DNA from: Croceibacterium mercuriale
GTDB lineage: Bacteria; Pseudomonadota; Alphaproteobacteria; Sphingomonadales; Sphingomonadaceae
Length of the DNA: 64,000 nt
Assembly (NCBI RefSeq): GCF_000802385.1
Contig: NZ_JTDN01000001.1
Span: 503,501 to 567,500, forward strand
Direction: 5' to 3'
Under the pieces are notes generated by a model, which did not search any database, was not told the DNA's origin, and worked only from the letters and a program-made list of their open reading frames with translations. The translations under genes were made by a program, and so were the position numbers. This document shows, one piece after another, positions 36,413 through 45,284 of the stretch (the stretch's first letter is position 1; each line of letters opens with the position of its first letter).

Positions 36413-38506
36413 TCAGACACGCATTGCCTCTGCTACGGCATCGCTGGCGCGCAGGGCGCTGAGGATGCGGGTAAGATGCGCCAGATCCTGTATTTCCAGG
36501 TCGACGACATAGGTGTGGAACGGGTCGTCGCGCCGCTCGGTCAGGTCCAGCCCGATCACGTTGGCATTGGCGCGGGCGAAGATGCCGGCCATCTCCGCCA
36601 GCGTTCCCGTCCGGTGATACAGCACCGCGCGCAGCCGGCCGACCGCGCCACGCGAATGCTCGCCCCAGCCCAGGTCCAGCCACTCGGCGGTGCCTTCCTC
36701 CGCCAGGCGAGGACAGTCGATCACATGGACCGCGACCGTGCCGCGGGATGAGCCATCCTCCTCGTGCAGGCCCACGATGCGGTCGCCCGGCACGGGGTGG
36801 CAGCATTCGGCCAGATGGAAGCCGCTGCCGGGCCGCAGCCCCTTGATCGTGATGGCGCGCTCCTCCGGCTCATCGGGCAGGTCGGCCGTGCTGCCAGGTA
36901 CCAGTGCTTCCATCACCTCGCGCGCGGACAGGCGCGCGGCGCCGATCGCGAACAGCAGGTCGTCCTCGTCCTCCAGCCCCAGCCGCTCCAGCGCCTCGCG
37001 CAGGGCCTTGCGGCCCACACGCGCCGGCAGCCGGTCGGCGATCTCGTCATACAGGCGGCGACCGGTCTCGATCACCTCGGCCCGTTCCTTGGCGCGCAGC
37101 GCGCGGCGGATCGCGGCGCGGGCCTTGCCGGTGGTGACGAAGCCGAGCCAGGACAGCTGCGGTTCCGCGCTCTGGCCCTTGACCACCTCCACCACATCGC
37201 CGTTCTCCAGCTGGGTGCGCAGCGGCACGTGGCGGCCATTGATCTTGGCGCCGACCGCCGCAGCGCCCAAGTCGGTGTGCACGGCGAAGGCGAAGTCGAC
37301 CGCGCTGGCGCCCTTGGGCAGCTGGAACAGCGCCCCCTTGGGCGTGAAGGCAAAGATGCGATCCTGGTAGATCGCCATCTTGGTGTTCTCGAGCAGCTCT
37401 TCCGCATCGTGGCTGGCATCCACGATCTCGATCAGGTCGCGCAGCCAGCCGACCTGCCCATCAGGCCGATTGCCCTGCTTGTAGGCCCAGTGCGCCGCCA
37501 GCCCGAACTCGTTGGTACGGTGCATCTCGCCCGTGCGGACCTGCACCTCCACCCGCATGGAGTTCTCGTAGATCAGCGCGGTGTGCAGCGAGCGGTAGCC
37601 GTTGCTCTTGGGCGTGGAGATGTAATCCTTGAACCGGCCCGGCAGGAACTGCCACGTCGTGTGCAGCACCCCCAGCGCGCGGTAACAGTCCTGCGGGGAT
37701 TGCGTCAGCACGCGAAAGGCCATGATGTCGGTCACTTGGTCGAAGGCGACATGCCGTTCGGCCATCTTGCGCCAGATGGAATAGGGCTGTTTCTCCCGGC
37801 CCCACACCATCACCTGCAGCCCTTCGGCCGCCAGTGCCTGCTTGATGGCCAGCGCGACCTGATCGACCTGGCCGTGATCCTGGCTGCGCAACTGTTCCAG
37901 CCGGCCGCTCAGGGTCTTGAAGGCGTCCGGCTCCAGCTGTTCGAAGGCCAGCGCCTGCATCTCGCGCATATATTCGTACATGCCGACCCGTTCGGCGAGC
38001 GGAGCATAGATCTCCATCGTCTCGCGCGCGATGCGGCGGCGCTTGTCCGGGCTCTTGATGAAATGCAGCGTGCGCATGTTGTGCAGCCGGTCACCCAGCT
38101 TCACCAGCAGCACGCGGATGTCCTCGCTCATCGCCAGCAGGAACTTGCGCAGGTTCTCCGCCGCGCGCTCGTTCTCCGGCATGGTCTCGATCTTGGACAG
38201 CTTGGTCACGCCATCCACCAGCCGCGCGATCTCGGGCCCGAACTGCGCCTCGATGTCGGCGATGGTGGCGAGCGTGTCCTCCACCGTGTCGTGCAGCAGG
38301 GCGGTGGCGATGGTTTCCTGATCCAGCTTCAGGTCGGTCATCAGCCCCGCCACCTCGACCGGATGGCTGAAATAGGGATCGCCGCTGGCGCGCTTCTGGC
38401 TGCCATGCTTCTGCACGGTAAAGACGTAGGCGCGGTTCAGCAGCGCCTCGTCGGCCCCTGGGTCATATGCCTTGACCCGTTCCACCAGTTCATATTGCCG
38501 CAGCAT
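36413..38506 (-). CDS. rsh: bifunctional (p)ppGpp synthetase/hydrolase
   Basis: Long RelA/SpoT homologue of 697 residues that makes and degrades the stringent-response alarmone. The N-terminal HD hydrolase domain is intact (His48 in YFSHPVEVA, His72-Asp73 in LLHDTVED), as is the synthetase domain (FRVLTQSPQDCYRALGVLH, STPKSNGYRSLHTALI). A TGS domain follows at about 385-445 and an ACT domain at about 620-695. With both catalytic sites preserved, this is probably the single Rsh of the organism, as is usual in alphaproteobacteria. It is on the same strand as the NYN gene after it. Confidence 0.95.
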   Translation of the reverse strand: MLRQYELVERVKAYDPGADEALLNRAYVFTVQKHGSQKRASGDPYFSHPVEVAGLMTDLKLDQETIATALLHDTVEDTLATIADIEAQFGPEIARLVDGVTKLSKIETMPENERAAENLRKFLLAMSEDIRVLLVKLGDRLHNMRTLHFIKSPDKRRRIARETMEIYAPLAERVGMYEYMREMQALAFEQLEPDAFKTLSGRLEQLRSQDHGQVDQVALAIKQALAAEGLQVMVWGREKQPYSIWRKMAERHVAFDQVTDIMAFRVLTQSPQDCYRALGVLHTTWQFLPGRFKDYISTPKSNGYRSLHTALIYENSMRVEVQVRTGEMHRTNEFGLAAHWAYKQGNRPDGQVGWLRDLIEIVDASHDAEELLENTKMAIYQDRIFAFTPKGALFQLPKGASAVDFAFAVHTDLGAAAVGAKINGRHVPLRTQLENGDVVEVVKGQSAEPQLSWLGFVTTGKARAAIRRALRAKERAEVIETGRRLYDEIADRLPARVGRKALREALERLGLEDEDDLLFAIGAARLSAREVMEALVPGSTADLPDEPEERAITIKGLRPGSGFHLAECCHPVPGDRIVGLHEEDGSSRGTVAVHVIDCPRLAEEGTAEWLDLGWGEHSRGAVGRLRAVLYHRTGTLAEMAGIFARANANVIGLDLTERRDDPFHTYVVDLEIQDLAHLTRILSALRASDAVAEAMRV

Positions 38507-38572
38507 CGCGGAGAACGATGTGCCTATTAACAGGGGAAGGGCAAGGCCTTATCGCTGTTGCAGCAATTCAGT

Positions 38573-39439
38573 TCAGCTCCAGACCGCCTCCGGCGGCAGG
38601 CTCATCAGGATGGCATCGACGTTGCCGCCGGTCTTCAGACCGAACAATGTGCCGCGGTCATAGACCAGGTTGAACTCGGCATAGCGGCCGCGCCATTCCA
38701 GCTGCGTCTGCCTGTCGGCAGGCGTCCATTCGGTGCCCATCCGCTGACGCACGATGCGCGGGAAGACGCGGAGGAACGCCTCGCCCACGCCGCGGGTGAA
38801 GGCGAAATGCCGGTCCCACTGCGCGTCGTCCGGACATTCCAGATGGTCGTAGAAGATGCCGCCGACCCCGCGTGCGACGCCGCGGTGCGGGATGAAGAAG
38901 TATTCGTCCGCCCAGCGGGCAAAGCGTTCGTACCAGGTGGGATCGAACGGGGCGCAGGCTGCGCGAAAGGCGGCGTGGAAGGCTTCCGTATCCTCCGGGT
39001 AGGGGATCGGCGGATTGAGGTCGGCCCCGCCGCCGAACCATGCCTTGCTGGTCGTCAGGAAACGGGTGTTCATGTGCACCGCCGGCACGTGCGGGTTCGC
39101 CATGTGCGCGACCAGGCTGATGCCGGTGGCGGTGAAGCCTGGGGCATCCGCGCTGGCACCGTTGATGGTGGCGGCAAACTGCGGTGCGAACTCGCCCTGC
39201 ACGGTGGACACGTTCACGCCCACCTTCTCGAACACACGCCCCTTCATCACCGCGCGCACCCCGCCGCCGCCTTCGCTGCCGTCCTCCGTGCTGCGGTCCC
39301 ACGGCGTGTAGGTGAAGGCGGCATCGCTGCCCGCCTCCCGCTCGATTTCCTCGAACGCTGCGCAGATGCGGGTGCGCAAGGTCTCGAACCAGTCGCGGGC
39401 ACGTTGCGTGTACGGGTTCCAGTCGGTGATCTGATCCAT
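38573..39439 (-). CDS. hemF: oxygen-dependent coproporphyrinogen III oxidase
   Basis: Cytoplasmic heme-biosynthesis enzyme of 288 residues that decarboxylates coproporphyrinogen III to protoporphyrinogen IX with oxygen. Conserved stretches: GGGVRAVMKGRVFEKVGVN, HMNTRFLTTSKAWFGGGADL, ADEYFFIPHRGVARGVGGI and YAEFNLVYDRGTLFGLKTGG, which include the substrate-site His and Arg residues. ATG 39439 gives the normal family length; a longer frame upstream reads through the neighbouring gene's antisense. Confidence 0.95.
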   Translation of the reverse strand: MDQITDWNPYTQRARDWFETLRTRICAAFEEIEREAGSDAAFTYTPWDRSTEDGSEGGGGVRAVMKGRVFEKVGVNVSTVQGEFAPQFAATINGASADAPGFTATGISLVAHMANPHVPAVHMNTRFLTTSKAWFGGGADLNPPIPYPEDTEAFHAAFRAACAPFDPTWYERFARWADEYFFIPHRGVARGVGGIFYDHLECPDDAQWDRHFAFTRGVGEAFLRVFPRIVRQRMGTEWTPADRQTQLEWRGRYAEFNLVYDRGTLFGLKTGGNVDAILMSLPPEAVWS

Positions 39440-39483
39440 CGCACCTGCTTGCCAAAGCCGGACCGGTCCGGCAAGGCGCCGGC

Positions 39484-40248
39484 ATGGTTCCCGTTTCGTT
39501 CGGCTCCGATCCCTGCAGCCCCGGTGGCTGCCCGCTGCCCTTCGCAGGCGAGGAGTTCGTGCTGACACCCGGTCACGCACTCTACTGGCCGCGTGAACGC
39601 ACATTGCTGGTCGCGGACCTGCATCTGGAGAAGGGCAGCTTCTTTGCCCGGCATGGCCAGATGCTGCCCCCTTACGACAGCCGCGAGACGCTGGAGCGGC
39701 TGGCGGTGGAGGTACGGCAGACCGGTGCACGGCGGGTGGTGACGCTGGGCGACAATTTCCATGATGCCGGCGGACCGGCCCGGCTGGAGCCGCATGCCGC
39801 CGGGATGCTGGCGGCGCTGACCCGTGTGCTCGACTGGGTGTGGCTGACGGGCAATCACGATGCCTCACGCGGTATTCCGGCCGACCATGCCGCGCTGGCG
39901 CAGCGCCTGGGCGGGACCGTGCTGGGGGAGCTGGAGCTGGCGGGCATCATCCTGCGCCATCATGCGCAGCCGGGCGAGGATCGCCCTGAACTGTCAGGGC
40001 ATTTCCATCCGCGGCTGGACGTCACCGTGCGCGCCCGCCGCATCCGGCGGCCCTGCGCGGTGGTGAGCGACGGCATCGGCAATGCGGGCGGGCGCATGAT
40101 CCTGCCGGCCTTCGGCGCGCTGACCGGCGGGATGGATGCAGGCGACCCCGCGATCCTGGCCGCATTGCAGCCGGCCCGGACGATCCGGGCGGTGTTGCCG
40201 GCGAAGGGGCGGCTGGCACAGTTTCCCCTGTGGCGGGCGGCTGCCTGA
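39484..40248 (+). CDS. pdeM: ligase-associated DNA damage response endonuclease PdeM
   Basis: Calcineurin-like metallophosphoesterase of 254 residues. The five phosphoesterase motifs are visible: LVADLHLEKGSFFA, VVTLGDNFHDAG, VWLTGNHD, LRHHAQPG and SGHFHPRLD. LPPYDSRETLERL is the PdeM-specific segment. In many bacteria pdeM sits in a cluster with an Lhr-type helicase, an ATP-dependent ligase and an exonuclease that act in DNA repair; here it is alone between hemF and infC. No partner genes are present in the window. Confidence 0.9.
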   Translation: MVPVSFGSDPCSPGGCPLPFAGEEFVLTPGHALYWPRERTLLVADLHLEKGSFFARHGQMLPPYDSRETLERLAVEVRQTGARRVVTLGDNFHDAGGPARLEPHAAGMLAALTRVLDWVWLTGNHDASRGIPADHAALAQRLGGTVLGELELAGIILRHHAQPGEDRPELSGHFHPRLDVTVRARRIRRPCAVVSDGIGNAGGRMILPAFGALTGGMDAGDPAILAALQPARTIRAVLPAKGRLAQFPLWRAAA

Positions 40249-40341
40249 AACCTGCCGGGCGGAGCGGTTCGCCCTCTAGCGAAATGGCCGCAGCCATACT
40301 ATGTGGGCCGGTGATTCCATTGGGCTTCAGGAGAACAAACC

Positions 40342-40884
40342 ATACCCCGTCCACCCCGGCGCATGTTGGCGCCCCCGGTCAAGTCCGGCCCCCGCTTCGA
40401 CCATCTCATCCAGGCAGACAAGGTCCGCGTCATCGATGACGAGGGCGAAAACCTAGGCGTGATGTATACGCGCGCCGCGATCGAGCAGGCGAATGAGGCC
40501 GGCCTGAACCTGGTGGAGGTGTCGCCCAACGCCGATCCGCCGGTCTGCAAGTTCCTGGACGTGGGCAAGCACCGGTACGAGGCGCAGAAGAAGGCGAATA
40601 TTGCCCGCAAGACCCAGAAGACGCAGGAGATCAAGGAGATCAAGATGCGTCCGAACATCGATGACCATGATTATGACGTGAAGATGCGCGCCATGAACAA
40701 GTTCATCGAGAATGGTGACAAGGTGAAGGTTACCCTGCGGTTCCGCGGACGCGAAATGGCGCATCAGCATCTGGGCATGGACCTGCTGAAGCGGGTGCAG
40801 GACGACGTTCTGGAAGTCGCCAAGGTAGAGGCCTACCCGCGGCTGGAAGGCCGGCAGATGCTGATGGTGCTGTCACCCAAGTAA
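40342..40884 (+). CDS. infC: translation initiation factor IF-3 (apparent ATA start)
   Basis: Initiation factor of 180 residues that binds the 30S subunit and checks the start codon. The N-domain ([40 protein letters not shown]) and C-domain ([33 protein letters not shown]) are complete. The usual ATG choice at 40363 lies 29 bases from the only Shine-Dalgarno sequence (AGGAG, 40329-40333), whereas an in-frame ATA at 40342 is 8 bases away and adds IPRPPRR. infC is known to use rare starts (AUU and others) for autoregulation by IF-3, so ATA is favoured. A terminator hairpin follows. Confidence 0.93.
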   Translation: MPRPPRRMLAPPVKSGPRFDHLIQADKVRVIDDEGENLGVMYTRAAIEQANEAGLNLVEVSPNADPPVCKFLDVGKHRYEAQKKANIARKTQKTQEIKEIKMRPNIDDHDYDVKMRAMNKFIENGDKVKVTLRFRGREMAHQHLGMDLLKRVQDDVLEVAKVEAYPRLEGRQMLMVLSPK

Positions 40885-40891
40885 GCACTTC

Positions 40892-40917
40892 GCTCCTCCG
40901 TCCTGTGGCGGAGGAGC
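40892..40917. terminator. hairpin between convergent infC and miaB
   Basis: A perfect 9-base-pair stem (GCTCCTCCG / CGGAGGAGC) with an 8-base loop sits just after the infC stop and 13 bases before the end of miaB on the other strand. There is no strong U-run on either side, so termination may be partly factor-dependent. Confidence 0.55.
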
Positions 40918-40929
40918 AGGTTGCCGGTG

Positions 40930-42264
40930 TCAGGCGGCCAGTGTTTCCAGCACACGCCCTTCCAGCGAATTGGGCCCGGCCTGTGCCAGGTCCACCATCA
41001 CCAGATCGCCGATTGTCGCGTCGGCATCGAACCACACCGATTGCAGCCAGGGCGACTTGCCGAGCCACTGGCCGGGCAACTTGCCACGTCGTTCGACCAG
41101 CACGGCGCAGCGGCGGCCGACAGTCGCCTGGTTGAAGGCCAGCTGCCCGCGCGCGATCGTCGCCTGCAGGCGCTGCAGGCGCTCGTCCATCATTTCGGGC
41201 GCAACCTGCGCGTCCATAGTGGCAGCGGGCGTGCCAGGGCGCGGCGAGTACTTGAAGGAGAAGGCATGGGCGTAGCCCGCCGTCTCCACCAGCTGCAGCG
41301 TCTCGACGAACTCCGCCTCCGTTTCTCCCGGGAAGCCGACGATGAAGTCGCCCGACAGCGCGATGTCCGGCCGTGCGGCGCGAAAACGTTCCAGCAGGCG
41401 CAGATAGGCCTCGGCCGTGTGGCTGCGGTTCATGGCGCGCAGCACCCGGTCCGATCCGCTCTGCACCGGCAGATGCAGGTAAGGCATCAGCTTGGGCACG
41501 TCCGCATGGGCGGCGATCAGTCCGTCGGTGACATCATTGGGGTGGCTGGTCGTGTAGCGGATCCGTTCCAGCCCATCGACCCGGGCGAGATGGCGGATCA
41601 GCCCATCAAGGCCCAGCACGCGACCGGCTTTGTCCGCGCCGGACCAGGCGTTGACGTTCTGTCCCAGCAGCGTGATCTCGCGCGCGCCGGCTTCCACCAG
41701 CAGCTGCGCCTCCGCCAGCAGGTCGGCGAACGGACGGCTGATCTCCGCGCCGCGGGTATAGGGCACCACGCAATAGGTGCAGAACTTGTCGCACCCTTCC
41801 TGCACGGTCAGGAACGCGGACGGCGCACTGCGGCGGCGGCGGGGCAGGGCAGCAAACTTGGCATCCGCCGGCATGTCGGTGTCGGTGGCGCGGACGCCTT
41901 GCGTCGCCTGCGCGATCAGGTCGGGCAGGCGGTGGTACGCCTGCGGGCCGACGACGATGCCGACGCCGGGCGCACGGGCCATGATCTCCTCTCCCTCCGC
42001 CTGCGCGACGCAGCCGGCAACGGCGATCATCGGCGCGGGGCCATCCGTCTTGAGCAGGCGGCCGATATCCGAATAGACCTTCTCCGCCGCACGTTCGCGA
42101 ATGTGGCAGGTGTTCAGCACCACCAGCTCCGCATCCTCGCCCTCCGCGGCGGGGGTCAGCCCCTGCGATGCCAGCAGCTCGCCCATGCGTTCGCCATCAT
42201 AGACGTTCATCTGGCAGCCGAAGCTCTTGATGCGGTAGGTGGTGGGCAGGGGACGGCGTTGCAT
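40930..42264 (-). CDS. miaB: tRNA-2-methylthio-N6-dimethylallyladenosine synthase
   Basis: Radical-SAM methylthiotransferase of 444 residues that adds the 2-methylthio group to i6A37 in tRNAs. The N-terminal UPF0004 domain has the three cluster cysteines Cys17, Cys53 and Cys85, and the radical-SAM CxxxCxxC is Cys158, Cys162, Cys165 (VQEGCDKFCTYCVVP). A TRAM domain closes the protein. FGCQMNVYDGERM is diagnostic. It starts 10 bases after the plsC-like gene on the same strand, so fur - plsC - miaB may be one transcript. Confidence 0.96.
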   Translation of the reverse strand: MQRRPLPTTYRIKSFGCQMNVYDGERMGELLASQGLTPAAEGEDAELVVLNTCHIRERAAEKVYSDIGRLLKTDGPAPMIAVAGCVAQAEGEEIMARAPGVGIVVGPQAYHRLPDLIAQATQGVRATDTDMPADAKFAALPRRRRSAPSAFLTVQEGCDKFCTYCVVPYTRGAEISRPFADLLAEAQLLVEAGAREITLLGQNVNAWSGADKAGRVLGLDGLIRHLARVDGLERIRYTTSHPNDVTDGLIAAHADVPKLMPYLHLPVQSGSDRVLRAMNRSHTAEAYLRLLERFRAARPDIALSGDFIVGFPGETEAEFVETLQLVETAGYAHAFSFKYSPRPGTPAATMDAQVAPEMMDERLQRLQATIARGQLAFNQATVGRRCAVLVERRGKLPGQWLGKSPWLQSVWFDADATIGDLVMVDLAQAGPNSLEGRVLETLAA

Positions 42265-42274
42265 AGGCCGCCAG

Positions 42275-43042
42275 TTAGGGGATCGGGGCCCCGATTGGAA
42301 GCGCCAGCGCCGCGGCGATCCGGCCCTGCGCCGCCTCCGCCATGGTCTTGCGGGTCGCCAGTGCCGCCGCATCCAGCGGAGGCAGGAAGTGGATTGTCAG
42401 CCGGATGGGTTCGCGCCGGGCCAGCAGCCGGCGGATGTTGTCGGCGCCGGGTTCCGCATCCGTCCAGGCAACTGCCGGCGCATCCTGGTATTCGAAGGCC
42501 ACCGGCTGCACGGTCACGCCCTGCGCGCCCTCCGCGGCGGACAGCAGCGCGCTCTTGAAAGGCAGCAGGCGGGTTCCGTCAGCGGTCGTACCCTCGGGGA
42601 AAACGCACATGCGGCGCTTCGCCAGGGCAGCGCGCAGCTGGCCGACCTGCTGGCTCACTGCGCCCCGCCGTTCACGCGCGATGAACAGGGTGTCGTTCTG
42701 CGCGCACAGCCAGCCGAGCAGGCGATTGTTCGCCAGCGTGCCCTTGGCAACGAACGCGGCGCGACACGCGCCGCCCAGCGCCAGGATGTCCAGCCAGCTG
42801 GTGTGATTGCCGATCAGCAGCAGCTGTCCCGAAGCCGCGCGTCCGACGATCGTCACCCGCAATCCGGCCAGCCAGCCGACTGCGCCCAGGAAGTGCGGCG
42901 GTATCGCGCGGCGAAGGCCGAACAGGCTGAGCAGAAGATGGGGCAGGATGATCGCCACGAACAACGCCAGGATGGCAGCCACGCGGACTGGCGGCAACCA
43001 GCCGGTCACCGTTGCTGCAGGCGGCGCGGCGCGCGCGATCAT
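42275..43042 (-). CDS. 1-acyl-glycerol-3-phosphate acyltransferase family protein (PlsC-like)
   Basis: Membrane-bound acyltransferase of 255 residues. The acyltransferase box is IGNHTSWLD (His80, Asp85), with FVAKGTLAN, and FPEGTTADG as the third motif. A hydrophobic helix at residues 20-45 anchors it. It would acylate lysophosphatidic acid or a related lysolipid. Start overlaps the fur stop (ATGA), indicating translational coupling with that gene. Confidence 0.9.
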   Translation of the reverse strand: MIARAAPPAATVTGWLPPVRVAAILALFVAIILPHLLLSLFGLRRAIPPHFLGAVGWLAGLRVTIVGRAASGQLLLIGNHTSWLDILALGGACRAAFVAKGTLANNRLLGWLCAQNDTLFIARERRGAVSQQVGQLRAALAKRRMCVFPEGTTADGTRLLPFKSALLSAAEGAQGVTVQPVAFEYQDAPAVAWTDAEPGADNIRRLLARREPIRLTIHFLPPLDAAALATRKTMAEAAQGRIAAALALPIGAPIP

Positions 43043-43461
43043 TCCTCGCGGTCGATCCGGACGCCGTAGAGTTCCATGCGGTGGTCCACCAGGCGATAGC
43101 CAAGCTTCTCGGCGATCTGGCGCTGCAATGCTTCCACCTCCGGATCGACGAATTCAACGACCTTGCCGGTTTCCACATCAATCAGGTGATCGTGATGCGC
43201 CTCTGGCGAGGCTTCGTAGCGAGCGCGGCCGTCACCGAAATCGTGCCGGTCCAGGATGCCTGCATCCTCGAACAGGCGGACGGTGCGGTACACGGTGGCG
43301 ATAGAGATGCGCGGATCGATCGCGCTGGACCGCTTGTGCAGCAGTTCCACATCCGGGTGATCGTCGGATTCCGACAGCACGCGGGCGATGATCCGGCGCT
43401 GTTCGGTAATCCGGAGACCCCGTTCCGCACATAGCGCTTCCAGATCGATCACTTGCTGCAC
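43039..43461 (-). CDS. fur: Fur-family metal-responsive regulator
   Basis: Repressor of 140 residues. The winged helix holds LRITEQRRIIARVL and SIATVYRTVRLFEDAGIL. The metal site includes HHDHLIDVETGKVVEF and the His/Glu residues around RHDFGDGRARYE. There is no CxxC pair, the pattern of alphaproteobacterial Fur/Mur, which respond to iron or manganese. It is followed by plsC with a four-base overlap. Whether iron or manganese is sensed cannot be read from the sequence. Confidence 0.9.
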   Translation of the reverse strand: MQQVIDLEALCAERGLRITEQRRIIARVLSESDDHPDVELLHKRSSAIDPRISIATVYRTVRLFEDAGILDRHDFGDGRARYEASPEAHHDHLIDVETGKVVEFVDPEVEALQRQIAEKLGYRLVDHRMELYGVRIDREE

Positions 43462-43589
43462 GCCTTCGTATTCCCTTCTGTCATCGCAGACGCGACAGAA
43501 AGCGCCAGCGCCCCACCACTATGGAAGCGGAGGGGCGCGATTGCAACCGGGTGGAGGCCTCGATCGGGCTCCGTCCCCGGCCCTGCGTG

Positions 43590-44048
43590 TTACTCGGCAG
43601 GCGTTGCCGCACCGGCTGCCTTGGGCCGACGGCCACGCTTCTGACCGGGCTTGCGACCGAGACCGATATCCTTCGCCAGCTTGCGGCGCTTCTCGGCATA
43701 TTCGGGCGCGACCATCGGGTAGTCGGCGGGCAGATTCCAGCGGGCGCGATACTGCTCGGGCGTCATGCCGTACTGCGTCATCAGGTAACGCTTCAGCATC
43801 TTCATCTTCTTGCCGTCTTCCAGGCAGACCAGGTAGTCCGGCTTGATCGATGCGCGGACCGACACCGCCGGCTCCGGCCGTTCCTCGACCGGCTGGGTAG
43901 CGCCAAGACCCTGCAGCGCGCCATACACGTTCTGGATCAGCGTGGAGACGTCCTCCACCGCGACATTATTGTTGCTGACATGCGCCGCAACGATGTCGGA
44001 GGTGAGCGAGATCAGCGTTTCGCTAAAATCATGTTCCAAAGTGTTCAT
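43590..44048 (-). CDS. MucR/Ros-family regulator lacking zinc-ligand histidines
   Basis: H-NS-like DNA-binding regulator of 152 residues. The MucR core is clear (DIVAAHVSNNNVAVEDVSTLI, DYLVCLEDGKK, PADYPMVAPEYAEKRRKLA). In the zinc finger, Cys75 and Asp78 are kept, but the two histidines are replaced (KRYLMTQYGM, with Tyr88 and Gln92/Tyr93 where KRHL...H is usual). The C-terminus is a Lys/Arg/Pro tail (GRKPGQKRGRRPKAAG). MucR proteins silence AT-rich genes and control envelope and cell-cycle genes. It is monocistronic, with an AT-rich leader upstream. Confidence 0.9.
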   Translation of the reverse strand: MNTLEHDFSETLISLTSDIVAAHVSNNNVAVEDVSTLIQNVYGALQGLGATQPVEERPEPAVSVRASIKPDYLVCLEDGKKMKMLKRYLMTQYGMTPEQYRARWNLPADYPMVAPEYAEKRRKLAKDIGLGRKPGQKRGRRPKAAGAATPAE

Positions 44049-44174
44049 GGGGACCCTTTAATTTTATTAGATTTCCGGCAAGATCGGCATTGAATGCTGA
44101 TCAAAGCATCGTTGCCAGACCTTCTGGACGCCTATTTCAGGCGCAGCGCTGAAAAACAAGCATGTTTTATGTAT

Positions 44175-44660
44175 CTAGGAGACGTTGTTCGATGAAGCGA
44201 GCTTCTGGATCGACATGGCACAGGTAATCGCATCGAAAGGTCCACCTGAACCACGCCTGTAATAGCCCGACCGGCGACCAACTTGTGCAAAGCCGGCGGC
44301 CGCATACAGATGCACCGCATCGTTTCCGTCCCGCATCTCCAGGAAAAGCCGGGCAATACCACGCGCTTCGGCATCCGCGATCACCCGCTGCAGCAGGCGG
44401 CCGCCGACCCCGCGGCGATGCCAGCGCGGCTGCACGGCCAGCAGCAGCAGCTCCTCCTCGTCCAGCACGCAGCGGGTCAGCGCAAAGCCGGCAACCGGCC
44501 CGTTGGGTGCGGGCGGCCCGCCATCTGGCCCGGCCAGCAGACAGGCGGTGCCAGGCATCAGCAACGTGTCCTCCACCTGGCGGCGTGTCCACGCCTCGCC
44601 AAACGCCGGGTCGAAGGCAGCACTCATCACTGCCATGACGGCATCCAGATCGTCGGTCAT
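44175..44660 (-). CDS. rimI: ribosomal-protein-alanine N-acetyltransferase RimI-like
   Basis: GNAT-family enzyme of 161 residues that would acetylate the N-terminal alanine of a ribosomal protein. The acetyl-CoA loop is HRRGVGGRLLQRVI, preceded by LLLLAVQPRW and followed by FLEMRDGNDAVHLYAAAGFAQVGRRSGYYRRG, typical of RimI. The start overlaps the tsaB stop (ATGA); the tsaB-rimI pair is common. A longer upstream frame is tsaB antisense-free read-through and is not used. Confidence 0.88.
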   Translation of the reverse strand: MTDDLDAVMAVMSAAFDPAFGEAWTRRQVEDTLLMPGTACLLAGPDGGPPAPNGPVAGFALTRCVLDEEELLLLAVQPRWHRRGVGGRLLQRVIADAEARGIARLFLEMRDGNDAVHLYAAAGFAQVGRRSGYYRRGSGGPFDAITCAMSIQKLASSNNVS

Positions 44661-45265
44661 GCCGGCAGCCTGGCGTCGGGCGCGCGGCCGTATAGCGGGC
44701 TGAGCGCGCTCAGCAGGCAGGCCGGTGGCAAGCGGTCGAACGCGCGCGCATCCGGCAAGGTTTCCTGCGCCTCGCCCCAGCCACGCACCGCCACCAGTTC
44801 GGCCGCACGATCCCCCGCCACCAGCGGCGCGGTACAGGCCACCTGTGCCTCCTGCGGGGGTAGCGACATTGCATCGCCATCCGGCAGGCCCGTTTGGGTG
44901 AAGCTCTGCACGAACCATTCGCCGTGTCCGCCAGTCATGGCCACCGAGACCGCTTGGGCGCTCTCTTCCCGAGCCATGGCAGCCACCAGCGCCAGCGTCG
45001 GATAGCCCAGCACCTCCGCACCCCAGGCCAGACCCAGCGCACGCGCAGTGGCAAGGCCGATACGCACGCCGGTGAAGCTGCCGGGTCCAAGCGACACGCA
45101 GATCCGGTCCGCCCGGCCACGATCCGGCAGCGCGGCAATCATCGGCACCAGCCGTTCGGCATGGCCACGACCGATCACGGCATAGTCGCCGGCGATCAGC
45201 CGATCATCGTGGAACAGGGCGACGGAACAGGCCGGCGTCGCGGTATCGATCGCCAGCAGGCGCAT
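44657..45265 (-). CDS. tsaB: tRNA threonylcarbamoyladenosine biosynthesis protein TsaB
   Basis: Protein of 202 residues, the partner of TsaD in making t6A37 on ANN-decoding tRNAs. The ASKHA fold start MRLLAIDTATPACSVAL and the motif SLGPGSFTGVRIGLATARALG are diagnostic. It is shortened at the ATP-site residues, as is typical of TsaB. Overlaps rimI by four bases and follows the NifU-type gene on the same strand at a 19-base gap. Confidence 0.95.
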   Translation of the reverse strand: MRLLAIDTATPACSVALFHDDRLIAGDYAVIGRGHAERLVPMIAALPDRGRADRICVSLGPGSFTGVRIGLATARALGLAWGAEVLGYPTLALVAAMAREESAQAVSVAMTGGHGEWFVQSFTQTGLPDGDAMSLPPQEAQVACTAPLVAGDRAAELVAVRGWGEAQETLPDARAFDRLPPACLLSALSPLYGRAPDARLPA

Positions 45266-45284
45266 GGGCAGAGGTGGCCGGCGT

